From Lentimicrobiaceae bacterium (GTDB lineage: Bacteria > Bacteroidota > Bacteroidia > Bacteroidales > F082): a stretch of 36,846 nt of DNA. Positions within the stretch are counted from its first letter, which is position 1, and every line of letters starts with the position of its first letter. The notes under the pieces were generated by a model. That model was not told where the DNA came from. It saw only the letters and a list, made by a program, of their open reading frames with translations, and did not search any database. This document shows, piece by piece, positions 21,587-29,736 of this stretch. Both the position numbers and the translations under genes were made by a program. The stretch is taken from the NCBI GenBank assembly GCA_015061335.1, contig SUWT01000015.1, positions 1 to 36,846 of the forward strand. The letters are read 5' to 3'.

Positions 21587-23257
21587 ATGAAAGCAAAATT
21601 TACATTCTTAATGCTCATTATTTTGAGTATTCCAACAAGCATCTTTGCCCAAAGAACAGGTTACAATTGTACAAATGGCATCAGTCTAGAAATTCGCGAA
21701 CGAATTAATTATCCCAGTTATGAAATACCCGATGGTACAAAGATCAACACCACACCTGGGAAAAATGGTGGCACAGGCACTGCTGAAGATCCATTTATGA
21801 TTACATCTAACGAGGACCTTGTCGAAATAGCCACACGTATCATAGAAGGTACAGAAGCACAAGGAAGCATTTTCCCAAACGGAAACACAGGCTATGCAGG
21901 TCAACATTTCAAATTAGCTAATGACATCGAAATTGACGAGTTAGTACAGATTGGCAACACCGTTAACATTTTCCATGGCAATTTAGATGGAGATGGTCAT
22001 GCCATCAAAGGCATCAAAGGCGAATTCGTCGATTCCGGAGGATTATTCTCTTACATAACCGGCACAATAAAGAATTTATCTTTATATGGTAGTCTTAAAG
22101 GCGGCTATTACACCGGTGCTTTAGCTGCCATGGCATTTGAGACTTCTCACATCAGCAATGTTCACAATTATTGCGATATTACAGCTGACGGTCAGTTTAC
22201 AGGTGGTATTGTCGCAGCCACATGGGGAACATTAATAGGATGTACAAACAACGCGGACATCACTTCGACATCAGACTTCGTTGGAGGTGTCAGTGCTGAC
22301 ACATATAACGACACATACGACTGTGTTAACACAGGTAATATTACAGGCACAACCTCAACAGGTGGTGTCATTGGTTATTGTACTAACAATAATGTGGCGA
22401 GATTACATAATGCAGGTAATATTTATGGAAGCACCACATTTACAGGTGGTGTTATCGGTTTCGTTGACAACTACAGAGAACCTGATGTTATTAACAGAGA
22501 ACTAATAAATACTGGAGAAGTGATGACTGGCAGCGCCTCCGTAATAGGACAGCTGTGGATAGAAGCTGGTGTTGAAGGTCATACTGAAGACTGTTTCTAC
22601 AACTCACAAAATTCAAAATTACAAGGCTATGCACCTGGCATTCATGCAGAATGGGTTCAACCTAAAACCGTTTTGGAAATGATTGGCGATGGTCTTGCTG
22701 AAAGTCTCACAAGCTGGACATTCAACGAAGGCATGTTCCCAATGCCGGCTCCTGTCGCAGAAAGCGAAATAGCAATATGTGCTGCAACGCCGGCATATTT
22801 CTTCAACGAAGATGGCAACGTAAATATTTACAACGCATTAAACAAAGATTTTACTGTTTACATTGAAAATGGCGCCGCATGGTCAACAGACAGCGACATC
22901 ATCACTATTGAAGAAGGTGTTGCTTATCTTAATGAAACTGGCAGTTGCGTAATGACTGTAAATATAGGAGAAGCGTCAAAATGCTATAATCTTATAGTTT
23001 CCCAACCTGACAATATTATCGAGAACACCATAGTTAACAATATTTATCCAAATCCTGCAAAAGACCATATAATCATAGAAAATCAAGACATCAGAAACAT
23101 TAGCATATACAATGTTAATGGCAAATGTTTGTTAAATATCAATGCAAACGGCGATAGACGTATCGATGTAAGTCACTTAACACCAGGATTATATATCATA
23201 AAAGCCGAATATAAAGATAATAGTGTAAGCAATTCTCGCATCTCTATTGTAAGATAA
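21587..23257 (+). CDS. Type IX-secreted GLUG-repeat surface protein, paralog 1
   Basis: The 556-residue secreted protein has a signal peptide (MKAKFTFLMLIILSIPTSIFAQ), an opening GGTGTAEDPFMITSNEDLVEIA segment, repeated GLUG-type beta-helix motifs (about 120-340; GGLFSYI, TGALAAM, TGGIVAA, VGGVSAD, TGGVIGY and TGGVIGF spaced 20-40 residues), an Ig-like domain (about 395-470) and a C-terminal type A sorting domain (YPNPAKDHI ... SIYNVNGKCL ... LTPGLYIIKAEY) recognised by type IX secretion. A surface adhesin or binding role is inferred. The second paralog follows after 77 bp. Confidence 0.9.
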   Translation: MKAKFTFLMLIILSIPTSIFAQRTGYNCTNGISLEIRERINYPSYEIPDGTKINTTPGKNGGTGTAEDPFMITSNEDLVEIATRIIEGTEAQGSIFPNGNTGYAGQHFKLANDIEIDELVQIGNTVNIFHGNLDGDGHAIKGIKGEFVDSGGLFSYITGTIKNLSLYGSLKGGYYTGALAAMAFETSHISNVHNYCDITADGQFTGGIVAATWGTLIGCTNNADITSTSDFVGGVSADTYNDTYDCVNTGNITGTTSTGGVIGYCTNNNVARLHNAGNIYGSTTFTGGVIGFVDNYREPDVINRELINTGEVMTGSASVIGQLWIEAGVEGHTEDCFYNSQNSKLQGYAPGIHAEWVQPKTVLEMIGDGLAESLTSWTFNEGMFPMPAPVAESEIAICAATPAYFFNEDGNVNIYNALNKDFTVYIENGAAWSTDSDIITIEEGVAYLNETGSCVMTVNIGEASKCYNLIVSQPDNIIENTIVNNIYPNPAKDHIIIENQDIRNISIYNVNGKCLLNINANGDRRIDVSHLTPGLYIIKAEYKDNSVSNSRISIVR

Positions 23258-23278
23258 GTAAAAAAATGATATTATCAT

Positions 23279-23309
23279 TTGCTTTTTTAAATCTTATTAT
23301 GTAAATTTG
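23279..23309 (+). promoter_or_regulatory. Promoter for the second GLUG cargo gene
   Basis: TTG (23279-23281), a 20-nt spacer and TAAATTTG (23302-23309) followed by C. Transcription would start near 23316, downstream of the ATG at 23311, so the true start is ATG 23335. Confidence 0.7.
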
Positions 23310-23334
23310 CATGTCTAATTTTAAAATTTACATT

Positions 23335-25014
23335 ATGAAAACAAGATTTACTTTTTTAGCACTCATCTTTTTGGGTTTAACCACAAACATTTTTGCCCAG
23401 AGAGCTGGTTACAATTGTACAGATGGCGTTTATCGTGACAATTGCGAACATTCTACGGAAATGTACATTTCAGAAAGACCAACAGATCTTATACTCAACA
23501 CTATTCCTGCCAAGAGTGGAGGAACAGGAACAGCAGATGACCCATACATTATTACGACAGCAGAAGAATTCAATGAAATGGCGACACGTCTTAGTGAAGG
23601 CACTGAAACTCAGAGCTCCACATTTCCAAATGCCAATGTAGGATATGCCGGTAATTACTTCAAATTAGCCAACGACATTGAGTTGACAGAATTTCATCAG
23701 GTAGGCAACTACGATCATATTTTCTTCGGTAATTTTGATGGTGACAACCATAGCATTAGCGGCATTAACGGCTATATTGAAGAATGCGCGGGTTTATTTA
23801 ACCGTATAGGTGATGGTGGTTATGTATGTAACTTATCAATACACGGAGTTATGGAAGGCTCCATTTATGTTGGAGGTCTCGTCGGAGCTCTTATGACAGG
23901 CAGTAGAGTCTCAAACATACACAATTATGTCGAAGTTAGATCAGAATGGTATTATGCCGGTGGTATTGCAGGTTCATCATGGGGATCTATCTTGGGCTGT
24001 ACAAACAACGCCAATATCAGTGGTGCCAGCGATTTCGTCGGTGGTCTTGTTGGTGACTGCTATTTTGATGTATATGATTGTGTCAACACAGGTGATGTTA
24101 CAGGTGCTGGTTCTGTAGGCGGTATTATAGGATATAGTTTTCCTCATAATGTTGCAAGATGCGTTAACGCCGGTAATTTGTACGGTGATTACTACTCTGG
24201 CGGTGTCATAGGTTTCGTTGATAACTATAACTATCCTGACTTAATCTGCTCTGAACTTGTCAATCTTGGAGAAGTCATTACAGGAGACGCTTCTGTTATC
24301 GGTCGTTTATGGGTAGAAGGTGATGTCGAAGGTCATGCTGACAACTGCTTCTACAACACACAAAACTCAACAAAACCTGGTTATATTCCTGGAAATCATG
24401 AAGATTGGGTTCAACCAAAAACCGTTTTGGAAATGATAGGCAGCGGTCTTGCTGAAAGTCTCACAAGCTGGACATTCAACGAAGGCTTGTTCCCAATGCC
24501 AGCTCCTGTCGCAGAAAGCGAAATAGCAATATGTGCTGCAACACCAGCATATTTCTTCAACGAAGATGGTAACGTAAATATGTACAACGCATTAAATAAA
24601 GATTTTACTGTTAATATTGAAAATGGCGCCGCATGGTCAACAGACAGCGACATCATCACTATTGAAGAAGGTGTTGTCACACTTGTCAACACCGGCGATT
24701 GTATTTTAACACTCAACATCGGTAATGCTTCTAAATATTACAATTTAACAGTATCACAACCTGATAATGTCAATGAAATAGCTACATTAAGCAACAACAT
24801 TTATCCAAATCCTGCTAACAATTCCATAACAATTGACAATCAAGATGTTAAAAACGTCAAGATTTACAATGTAAAAGGTCAATGCATGATTGATGTCAAT
24901 ATGAATGGCTCATCAACAATAGATGTCAGCGCATTAGAAGTTGGATTCTATATCTTGAGAGCTGAATATAACGACAACAGCATTGCCACATCAAACATCT
25001 CCATTACAAGATAA
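23335..25014 (+). CDS. Type IX-secreted GLUG-repeat surface protein, paralog 2
   Basis: The 559-residue protein has the same architecture as its neighbour: signal peptide (MKTRFTFLALIFLGLTTNIFAQ), GGTGTADDPYIITTAEEFNEMA, GLUG-type repeats (AGLFNRI, VGGLVGALM, AGGIAGSSW, VGGLVGDCY, VGGIIGYSF, SGGVIGFVD), an Ig-like domain and a C-terminal sorting domain (YPNPANNSI ... KIYNVKGQCM ... LEVGFYILRAEY). The Ig-like part is nearly identical to paralog 1 in DNA, whereas the repeat region is diverged, pointing to gene conversion or strong constraint. It has its own promoter and terminator. Confidence 0.9.
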   Translation: MKTRFTFLALIFLGLTTNIFAQRAGYNCTDGVYRDNCEHSTEMYISERPTDLILNTIPAKSGGTGTADDPYIITTAEEFNEMATRLSEGTETQSSTFPNANVGYAGNYFKLANDIELTEFHQVGNYDHIFFGNFDGDNHSISGINGYIEECAGLFNRIGDGGYVCNLSIHGVMEGSIYVGGLVGALMTGSRVSNIHNYVEVRSEWYYAGGIAGSSWGSILGCTNNANISGASDFVGGLVGDCYFDVYDCVNTGDVTGAGSVGGIIGYSFPHNVARCVNAGNLYGDYYSGGVIGFVDNYNYPDLICSELVNLGEVITGDASVIGRLWVEGDVEGHADNCFYNTQNSTKPGYIPGNHEDWVQPKTVLEMIGSGLAESLTSWTFNEGLFPMPAPVAESEIAICAATPAYFFNEDGNVNMYNALNKDFTVNIENGAAWSTDSDIITIEEGVVTLVNTGDCILTLNIGNASKYYNLTVSQPDNVNEIATLSNNIYPNPANNSITIDNQDVKNVKIYNVKGQCMIDVNMNGSSTIDVSALEVGFYILRAEYNDNSIATSNISITR

Positions 25015-25044
25015 CAAGAAATACTTTTTCATTTATTTACAGAT

Positions 25045-25073
25045 AAGACTCGTCTTCATGGCGAGTCTTTTTT
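25045..25073 (+). terminator. Terminator after GLUG paralog 2
   Basis: AAGACTCG (25045-25052) pairs perfectly with CGAGTCTT (25062-25069); T residues continue to 25073. Confidence 0.8.
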
Positions 25074-25119
25074 ATTCAAGCACATCGTTTTGTTTATTAA
25101 ACAATTGAGTTATTTTTAT

Positions 25120-25127
25120 TATTTTTG
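25120..25127 (+). promoter_or_regulatory. -7 box for miaB-mtaB
   Basis: TATTTTTG followed by C, 27 nt before the ATG at 25155. No clear TTG at -33. Confidence 0.5.
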
Positions 25128-25154
25128 CAAATTCAATCATAAAAACAATAATAA

Positions 25155-26537
25155 ATGAAATATTTTTTGCTTCCACTAGGCTGTCAGATGAATCAAAGTG
25201 ACACTGAAAGAGTTAGGACAGTCTTACACAAGATGGGATTTGTACAAACAGACAATGAGGAAGAAGCAACATTACTAGGAATCATAGCATGTTCGGTGCG
25301 ACAGAAAGGCATCGATAAGGTTTATAGCCGCATCAAAAAATGGAATGAAACTAAAAACAATAGAAATTGCATCACCTTTGTCTCTGGCTGCATACTTCCA
25401 GCCGACAGAGAACGTTTCTTAAAACTCTTCGACTTGGTATTCACCATGAATGACCTTCCCGACTTACCCGACATGATCCGTCAATACGGAGTTATCGTTC
25501 CTATGAATCAACAAGCCAACAAGTCTATAACTTTAGCTCAACAGCCAAAAGCCAAAAGCCAAAAGCCAATAGTCCAAATAAACCCGTCTGCCAACATGGA
25601 CAGGTTTTGGATTATTAATCCAGATCATATATCAGATTTTGAGGCATTTATACCTATTCAAAATGGATGTAACAAATTCTGCACATATTGTGCCGTCCCA
25701 TACACAAGAGGTCGTGAAGTCTCACGAAAATCTGATGACATCATTGCAGAATTGAAGGATTTAGTCGCAAAAGATTATAAATCAATAACATTATTAGGAC
25801 AGAATGTCAATTCATACGGACTTGACAAGAAAGGTGAAGAGATCAATTTTGCAGAATTACTGCGAAGAATTGGCGAATTTGGGAATAGTGTTGACAAGGA
25901 ATTTTGGGTTTATTTCACATCGCCACACCCTCGTGACATGAGCGATGAGGTTATTGAAGTAATTTCTCAATATAAATGTCTCGGAAAACAAATACATCTC
26001 CCTATACAATCTGGTGACGATGCGATGTTACAAAGAATGAACCGAAAACACAATCTTGAGGATTATCGTCATATAATACACACCATCAGAAGATTGCTTC
26101 CAGAAGCCACAATTTTCACAGACATCATTGTAGGATTTACGGGTGAGACTGAAGAAGAGTTTGAAAATTCAAGAAAAGCCATGGAAGAATTCAAATACAA
26201 CATGGCTTATATAGCGCAATATAGCGTACGCCCTGGAGCTGTAGCATCGACATGGGCAGATGACGTTCCGAAGGCAACAAAGAAAGCTCGTTATCACATC
26301 CTCACGGATGAGCTGATGAAACACTCTCTGACATATAATCAAGGGCTTATAGGCAGGACATTAAAAGTCTTGGTCAACGGCATCGACAGAAACAGCTCTT
26401 ATCTGACAGGACATACAGAAGGAAAGATAGTGATAAGATTCAGATCGGACGACAAAAATCTTATCGGCAAGATAGTGAATGTTGAAGTAACATCAGCCAC
26501 TCCATTATCTATTGAAGGAAATCTTGTTGTGGAATGA
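25155..26537 (+). CDS. miaB: Radical SAM methylthiotransferase, MiaB type
   Basis: The 460-residue enzyme carries two iron-sulfur clusters. The N-terminal UPF0004 domain has C10 (PLGCQMNQSDTERV), C46 (IIACSVRQK) and C79 (VSGCILP); the radical SAM cluster is C172/C176/C179 in NGCNKFCTYCAVPYTRGRE; a C-terminal TRAM domain ends at EGNLVVE. The GCQMN and VPYTRGRE signatures fit MiaB, which adds 2-methylthio to i6A37 of tRNAs. The N-terminal residues (KYFLLPLGCQMNQSD, ACSVRQKGIDKVYSRIK) are unlike the usual Bacteroidetes MiaB, so it may be an additional or transferred family member. A heptamer array encodes QPKAKSQKP near residue 131. It overlaps mtaB by 4 bp. Confidence 0.85.
   Translation: MKYFLLPLGCQMNQSDTERVRTVLHKMGFVQTDNEEEATLLGIIACSVRQKGIDKVYSRIKKWNETKNNRNCITFVSGCILPADRERFLKLFDLVFTMNDLPDLPDMIRQYGVIVPMNQQANKSITLAQQPKAKSQKPIVQINPSANMDRFWIINPDHISDFEAFIPIQNGCNKFCTYCAVPYTRGREVSRKSDDIIAELKDLVAKDYKSITLLGQNVNSYGLDKKGEEINFAELLRRIGEFGNSVDKEFWVYFTSPHPRDMSDEVIEVISQYKCLGKQIHLPIQSGDDAMLQRMNRKHNLEDYRHIIHTIRRLLPEATIFTDIIVGFTGETEEEFENSRKAMEEFKYNMAYIAQYSVRPGAVASTWADDVPKATKKARYHILTDELMKHSLTYNQGLIGRTLKVLVNGIDRNSSYLTGHTEGKIVIRFRSDDKNLIGKIVNVEVTSATPLSIEGNLVVE
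25543..25570. repeat. Heptamer array AGCCAAA x4 inside miaB
   Basis: Units AGCCAAA, AGCCAAA, AGCCAAA, AGCCAAT. In frame, in the linker between the N-terminal and radical SAM domains. Confidence 0.8.
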
Positions 26538-27835
26538 AGATAGCATTTAAGACATTAGGCTGCAGAGTCAATTTATATGAGACAGATGCGATAGCCTCCA
26601 GATTTAAAGAAGGAGGTTATGAGGTAGTAGAGTCGTCGGAAGATGCGGATGTATATATCGTAAACACTTGTACCGTAACGAATCAGAGCGACCAAAAGTG
26701 CCGACAAGCATTACATCAAATACGTCGTCAACATCCTGACAGCTTGATATTGGCAACAGGATGTATGGTAAATCATAGAAAAGATGAACTCCTAGAAGCA
26801 AAAATCGCAGATTATATTATTGACAATGAAAGGAAACATGCTGTTTTCAACATCATTGATGAACATTTGAAAGGAAATCCATTAGACCCTGAAGGTTTAG
26901 ACATTGATTTATTCAGTTATCAGCCTGCATATAATACATTCCACACACGCAGTTTGATAAAGATACATGACGGATGTAACAATTTCTGCTCCTATTGCAT
27001 CATACCAATGGTAAGAGGAAGAGCGACAAGCAGATGCGACAAAGATATTTACGATAACATTCGCAGGGTTATAGATCACGGCTTCAAGGAGATTGTCCTG
27101 ACAGGTGTCAACATGGGAAGATACAAATACCAAGAAACTGATTTTGAAACACTTATTGAAAACATTCTTAGGATAGAAGGAGATTTCAGATTAAGAATAT
27201 CATCCATAGAACCAGACAATTTCAGTGATAGGTTTCTAAATCTTTTTCATGATGACAAATTAGCGCCACACATGCACATATGTCTTCAAAGCGGTTCTGA
27301 AAAAACGTTAAAGGCAATGCATAGACATTATACAGCATTAGAATTCAGGAAGATGTGTGACAGGATCAAGACACAGGTTCCAGATTTCAACATCACTACC
27401 GACCTTATTGTAGGTTTTCCTGGCGAAACAGAAGATGACTTTTCGGAAAGTGCCAATATGTGCAGAGAGATAGGATTCAGTCACATCCACACATTCAAAT
27501 ATTCTATCAGAAATGGCACCAAGGCAGCCACAATGTCAGAACAGGTTCCAGATAAGATAAAAACAATACGCAGTGCTGTGATAAGAGATATTTCTGCAGA
27601 GAATAAGAAGAAATATTTTGAACAGATGATGGGCAAGACTCAAAAAATGTTGATAGAACGCATCACTGCCGACGGAACAGCCTTAGGATACGGTGAAAAT
27701 TATATTCCTATGAGACTAAAAAATAAAGATTTAGAAAAAAACACCTTTGTTGATGTCAGGATTGATAGTATCATTGAAAGAGGCGATAAGTCGGAAGTAC
27801 GTGTAAAACAAGAGCATAACAATAATTGTGATTAA
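26534..27835 (+). CDS. mtaB: tRNA t6A37 methylthiotransferase MtaB
   Basis: MtaB (YqeV) converts t6A37 to ms2t6A in tRNA. The 433-residue protein has the MtaB signature TLGCRVNLYETDAI with C10, then C46 (VNTCTVTNQSDQKCRQ), C77 (ATGCMVN), the radical SAM motif C148/C152/C155 (DGCNNFCSYCIIPMVRGRATSR), and a C-terminal TRAM-like region. The 4-bp overlap puts it in an operon with the MiaB-type gene. The pair belongs to the same superfamily but acts on different tRNA substrates. Confidence 0.92.
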   Translation: MKIAFKTLGCRVNLYETDAIASRFKEGGYEVVESSEDADVYIVNTCTVTNQSDQKCRQALHQIRRQHPDSLILATGCMVNHRKDELLEAKIADYIIDNERKHAVFNIIDEHLKGNPLDPEGLDIDLFSYQPAYNTFHTRSLIKIHDGCNNFCSYCIIPMVRGRATSRCDKDIYDNIRRVIDHGFKEIVLTGVNMGRYKYQETDFETLIENILRIEGDFRLRISSIEPDNFSDRFLNLFHDDKLAPHMHICLQSGSEKTLKAMHRHYTALEFRKMCDRIKTQVPDFNITTDLIVGFPGETEDDFSESANMCREIGFSHIHTFKYSIRNGTKAATMSEQVPDKIKTIRSAVIRDISAENKKKYFEQMMGKTQKMLIERITADGTALGYGENYIPMRLKNKDLEKNTFVDVRIDSIIERGDKSEVRVKQEHNNNCD

Positions 27836-27902
27836 TTTTATCGTTTTCAAAAAAAAAGAAAATTTTTTCAATAAAAAATGTAATTTGTAAAGATAAAATG
27901 AC

Positions 27903-27910
27903 TAATTTTG
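27903..27910 (+). promoter_or_regulatory. -7 box for rpsT
   Basis: TAATTTTG followed by C, about 42 nt before the ATG at 27953. A TTTG at 27884-27887 is too close (15-nt spacer) for an ideal -33. Confidence 0.5.
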
Positions 27911-27952
27911 CACCCCGAATTGGTATAGAATCATAAAAGTAAAAATATAGAT

Positions 27953-28207
27953 ATGGCAAATCACAAATCTTCACTTAAGAGAATCCGTCAAACAGAGAAA
28001 AGACGCCTTCGTAACCGCTTCTACGCTAGAGCAATGCGTGCAGCAGTTAGAGGCTTCAGAGCTTTGACAGAAAAAGCAGAAGCAGAAGCAAAACTTTCTG
28101 AGATGTACAAAATCATCGACAAGACAGCTAAACGTGGTATTATCCACAGAAATAAAGCTGCCAACTTAAAGTCAAAACTTGCACATCACGCAGCAAAATT
28201 AGCATAA
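27953..28207 (+). CDS. rpsT: 30S ribosomal protein S20
   Basis: An 84-residue basic protein with the S20 pattern: [23 protein letters not shown] at the N-terminus, [19 protein letters not shown] near the C-terminus, and full family length. It binds 16S rRNA in the small subunit. It has its own -7 box and a strong terminator, consistent with a single-gene unit. Confidence 0.97.
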   Translation: MANHKSSLKRIRQTEKRRLRNRFYARAMRAAVRGFRALTEKAEAEAKLSEMYKIIDKTAKRGIIHRNKAANLKSKLAHHAAKLA

Positions 28208-28226
28208 GTTTTTGATACTAACAAAG

Positions 28227-28253
28227 AAAACCGACCACAGCGTCGGTTTTTTT
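28227..28253 (+). terminator. Terminator after rpsT
   Basis: AAAACCGAC (28227-28235) pairs with GTCGGTTTT (28242-28250), 6-nt loop, T run to 28253. Confidence 0.85.
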
Positions 28254-28268
28254 GTTAATATTTTTTAA

Positions 28269-28303
28269 GACAACCGTCAACAGACTATAGACAACAGACA
28301 TCG
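28269..28303. repeat. Heptamer array, GACAACA family (intergenic)
   Basis: Units GACAACC, GTCAACA, GACTATA, GACAACA, GACATCG. The same family is found inside pnuC and the wbpI-like gene and in reverse before pnuC. Confidence 0.7.
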
Positions 28304-28327
28304 TCCACAATTATTTTACATAAAAAT

Positions 28328-28636
28328 ATGATAGAATTCTTAACAACATACAACCTCAACGGAATATTTATCGGCATCGCCACATTTCTAATAATCGGGA
28401 TTTTTCACCCATTAGTCATCAAAGGAGAATATTATTTTGGAGTAAAATGCTGGTGGGTCTTCGCATTGATGGGAATCGTCAGCACAATCGCATCAGTAAT
28501 GATAGATAATCTCACTTGGTCGATATTATTAGCCGTATGGGGAGCTTCATCATTCTGGTCAATACACGAACTTTTCGAACAAAGAGAGCGAGTCAGAAAA
28601 GGATGGTTTCCTAAAAGAATTGATAATGAAGAATGA
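28328..28636 (+). CDS. DUF4491 small membrane protein
   Basis: The 102-residue protein has three hydrophobic helices and the DUF4491 features: NGIFIGIATFLIIGIFHPLV (11-30), IKGEYYFGVKCWWVFALMG, and ASSFWSIHELFEQRERVRKG before KGWFPKR at the end. The family is small and mainly in Bacteroidetes; the function is unknown. The last codons (RIDNEE) and the stop are made by the start of the GAATGAA heptamer array. Confidence 0.85.
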   Translation: MIEFLTTYNLNGIFIGIATFLIIGIFHPLVIKGEYYFGVKCWWVFALMGIVSTIASVMIDNLTWSILLAVWGASSFWSIHELFEQRERVRKGWFPKRIDNEE

Positions 28637-28815
28637 AGAATGATGAATGATGAATGTAGAATGAAGAATGTAGAATGTAGAATGAAGAATGAAGAATGAA
28701 GAATGAAGAATGAAGAATGAAGAATGTAGAATGTAGAATGTAGAATGTAGAATGAAGAATGAAGAATGAAGAATGTAGAATGTAGAATGTAGAATGAAGA
28801 ATGTAGAATGTAGAG
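28622..28815. repeat. Long heptamer array GAATG(A/T)A
   Basis: About 27 tandem units of GAATGAA and GAATGTA in mixed order, with a few imperfect units at the left end (GATGAATGA) and at the right end. It is the largest array in the window. On the minus strand it is open in several frames and encodes FILHSSF/YILHSTF heptads, which is an effect of the 21-bp super-period. It covers the stop of the DUF4491 gene. Confidence 0.9.
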
Positions 28816-28941
28816 ATGTTTCAATGATATTTTGACTATTAAAGAACATTGATGCGTATCGGTCATAAGGAGTTAGGAATGACTTAAAGACTTTCTGACT
28901 TTGCGTCTTTATGTCTTTATATTAAAAAACCAGAAACCAAG
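28816..28941. repeat. Spacer with octamer array NNNGACTT before radC
   Basis: At 28878-28917 five 8-bp units share a GACTT/GTCTT half: AATGACTT, AAAGACTT, TCTGACTT, TGCGTCTT, TATGTCTT. The rest is an AT-rich spacer; together with the heptamer array it makes the 305-bp gap between the DUF4491 gene and radC. No promoter with a full TAnnTTTG was found. Confidence 0.55.
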
Positions 28942-29622
28942 ATGAATACCATAAAGTCATGGGCGGAGGAAGACCGTCCAAGAGAGAAAATGCTTTCCAA
29001 AGGGAAAGATGCATTAAGTAATGCCGAATTAATAGCCATCCTGATAGGTTCAGGAAACAATAAAGAATCCGCTGTTGATTTATCGAAACGAATCTTGAGA
29101 GATCATAAAGACAATCTCATTGAGATTTCGGCATTAAGTATCAACGATTTGATAAAATATAATGGCATAGGAGTTGCTAAAGCCGTATCAATTACTGCGG
29201 CTTTGGAATTAGGACGAAGACGACGTTTCAGCGAAGCTTTGGAGAGACCATGTATCAAAAATAGCAAGATTGCCTTCGAATATTTCTATGCGCACCTCTC
29301 TGATCTCAACCACGAACAGTTTTGGATCATGCTTCTCAATAACGCTAATAAAGTCATAAAGTTAGAAAAAATAGGTATCGGAGGATTAAGCGGCACCACA
29401 GCCGATCCAAAAAAAATTTTCAAAAGCGCACTAGAAAACAATGCAGCGAGTATAATGCTTTGTCACAATCATCCGTCCGGGAATATTATTCCTAGCGAAG
29501 CCGACAAAAGAATCACCAACACTATTGTAAAAGCAGCACATTTTCTGGAAATAAAAATACTAGATCACATCATCGTAGGAAACAATATCTACTTCAGTTT
29601 TGCTGATGAAGGTATATTGTAA
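28942..29622 (+). CDS. radC: RadC family protein (JAB/MPN domain)
   Basis: The 226-residue protein has the N-terminal helix-hairpin-helix part (LSNAELIAILIGSG 25-38; INDLIKYNGIGVAKAVSI 67-84) and a C-terminal JAB/MPN metal-binding domain with H175 and H177 in CHNHPSGN and D188 in SEADKRI. This is full length for RadC/YeeS-type proteins. The name is historic; a role in DNA repair is doubtful and the true function is not settled. Confidence 0.92.
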   Translation: MNTIKSWAEEDRPREKMLSKGKDALSNAELIAILIGSGNNKESAVDLSKRILRDHKDNLIEISALSINDLIKYNGIGVAKAVSITAALELGRRRRFSEALERPCIKNSKIAFEYFYAHLSDLNHEQFWIMLLNNANKVIKLEKIGIGGLSGTTADPKKIFKSALENNAASIMLCHNHPSGNIIPSEADKRITNTIVKAAHFLEIKILDHIIVGNNIYFSFADEGIL

Positions 29623-29662
29623 AAAATATTCCATAAAATGCTTTTTATATCAGTAATTTGTA

Positions 29663-29670
29663 TAAATTTG
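29663..29670 (+). promoter_or_regulatory. -7 box for the adhesin operon
   Basis: TAAATTTG followed by C; leader about 60 nt to ATG 29737. No TTG at -33. Confidence 0.5.
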
Positions 29671-29736
29671 CGAGTTTGTAACAATTAATTGAATTGATTA
29701 ATCAAATAACTCGTAAATAATTTATAATCAAAGGAT

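Noticed and set aside
28622..28815. CRISPR array
   Set aside because: Units are 7 bp without spacers, and no cas gene is near.
28432..28866. Minus-strand 144- and 96-residue frames with FILHSSF heptads
   Set aside because: They are made by the GAATGWA array, whose 21-bp super-period is free of stops; no start context or protein-like flanks.
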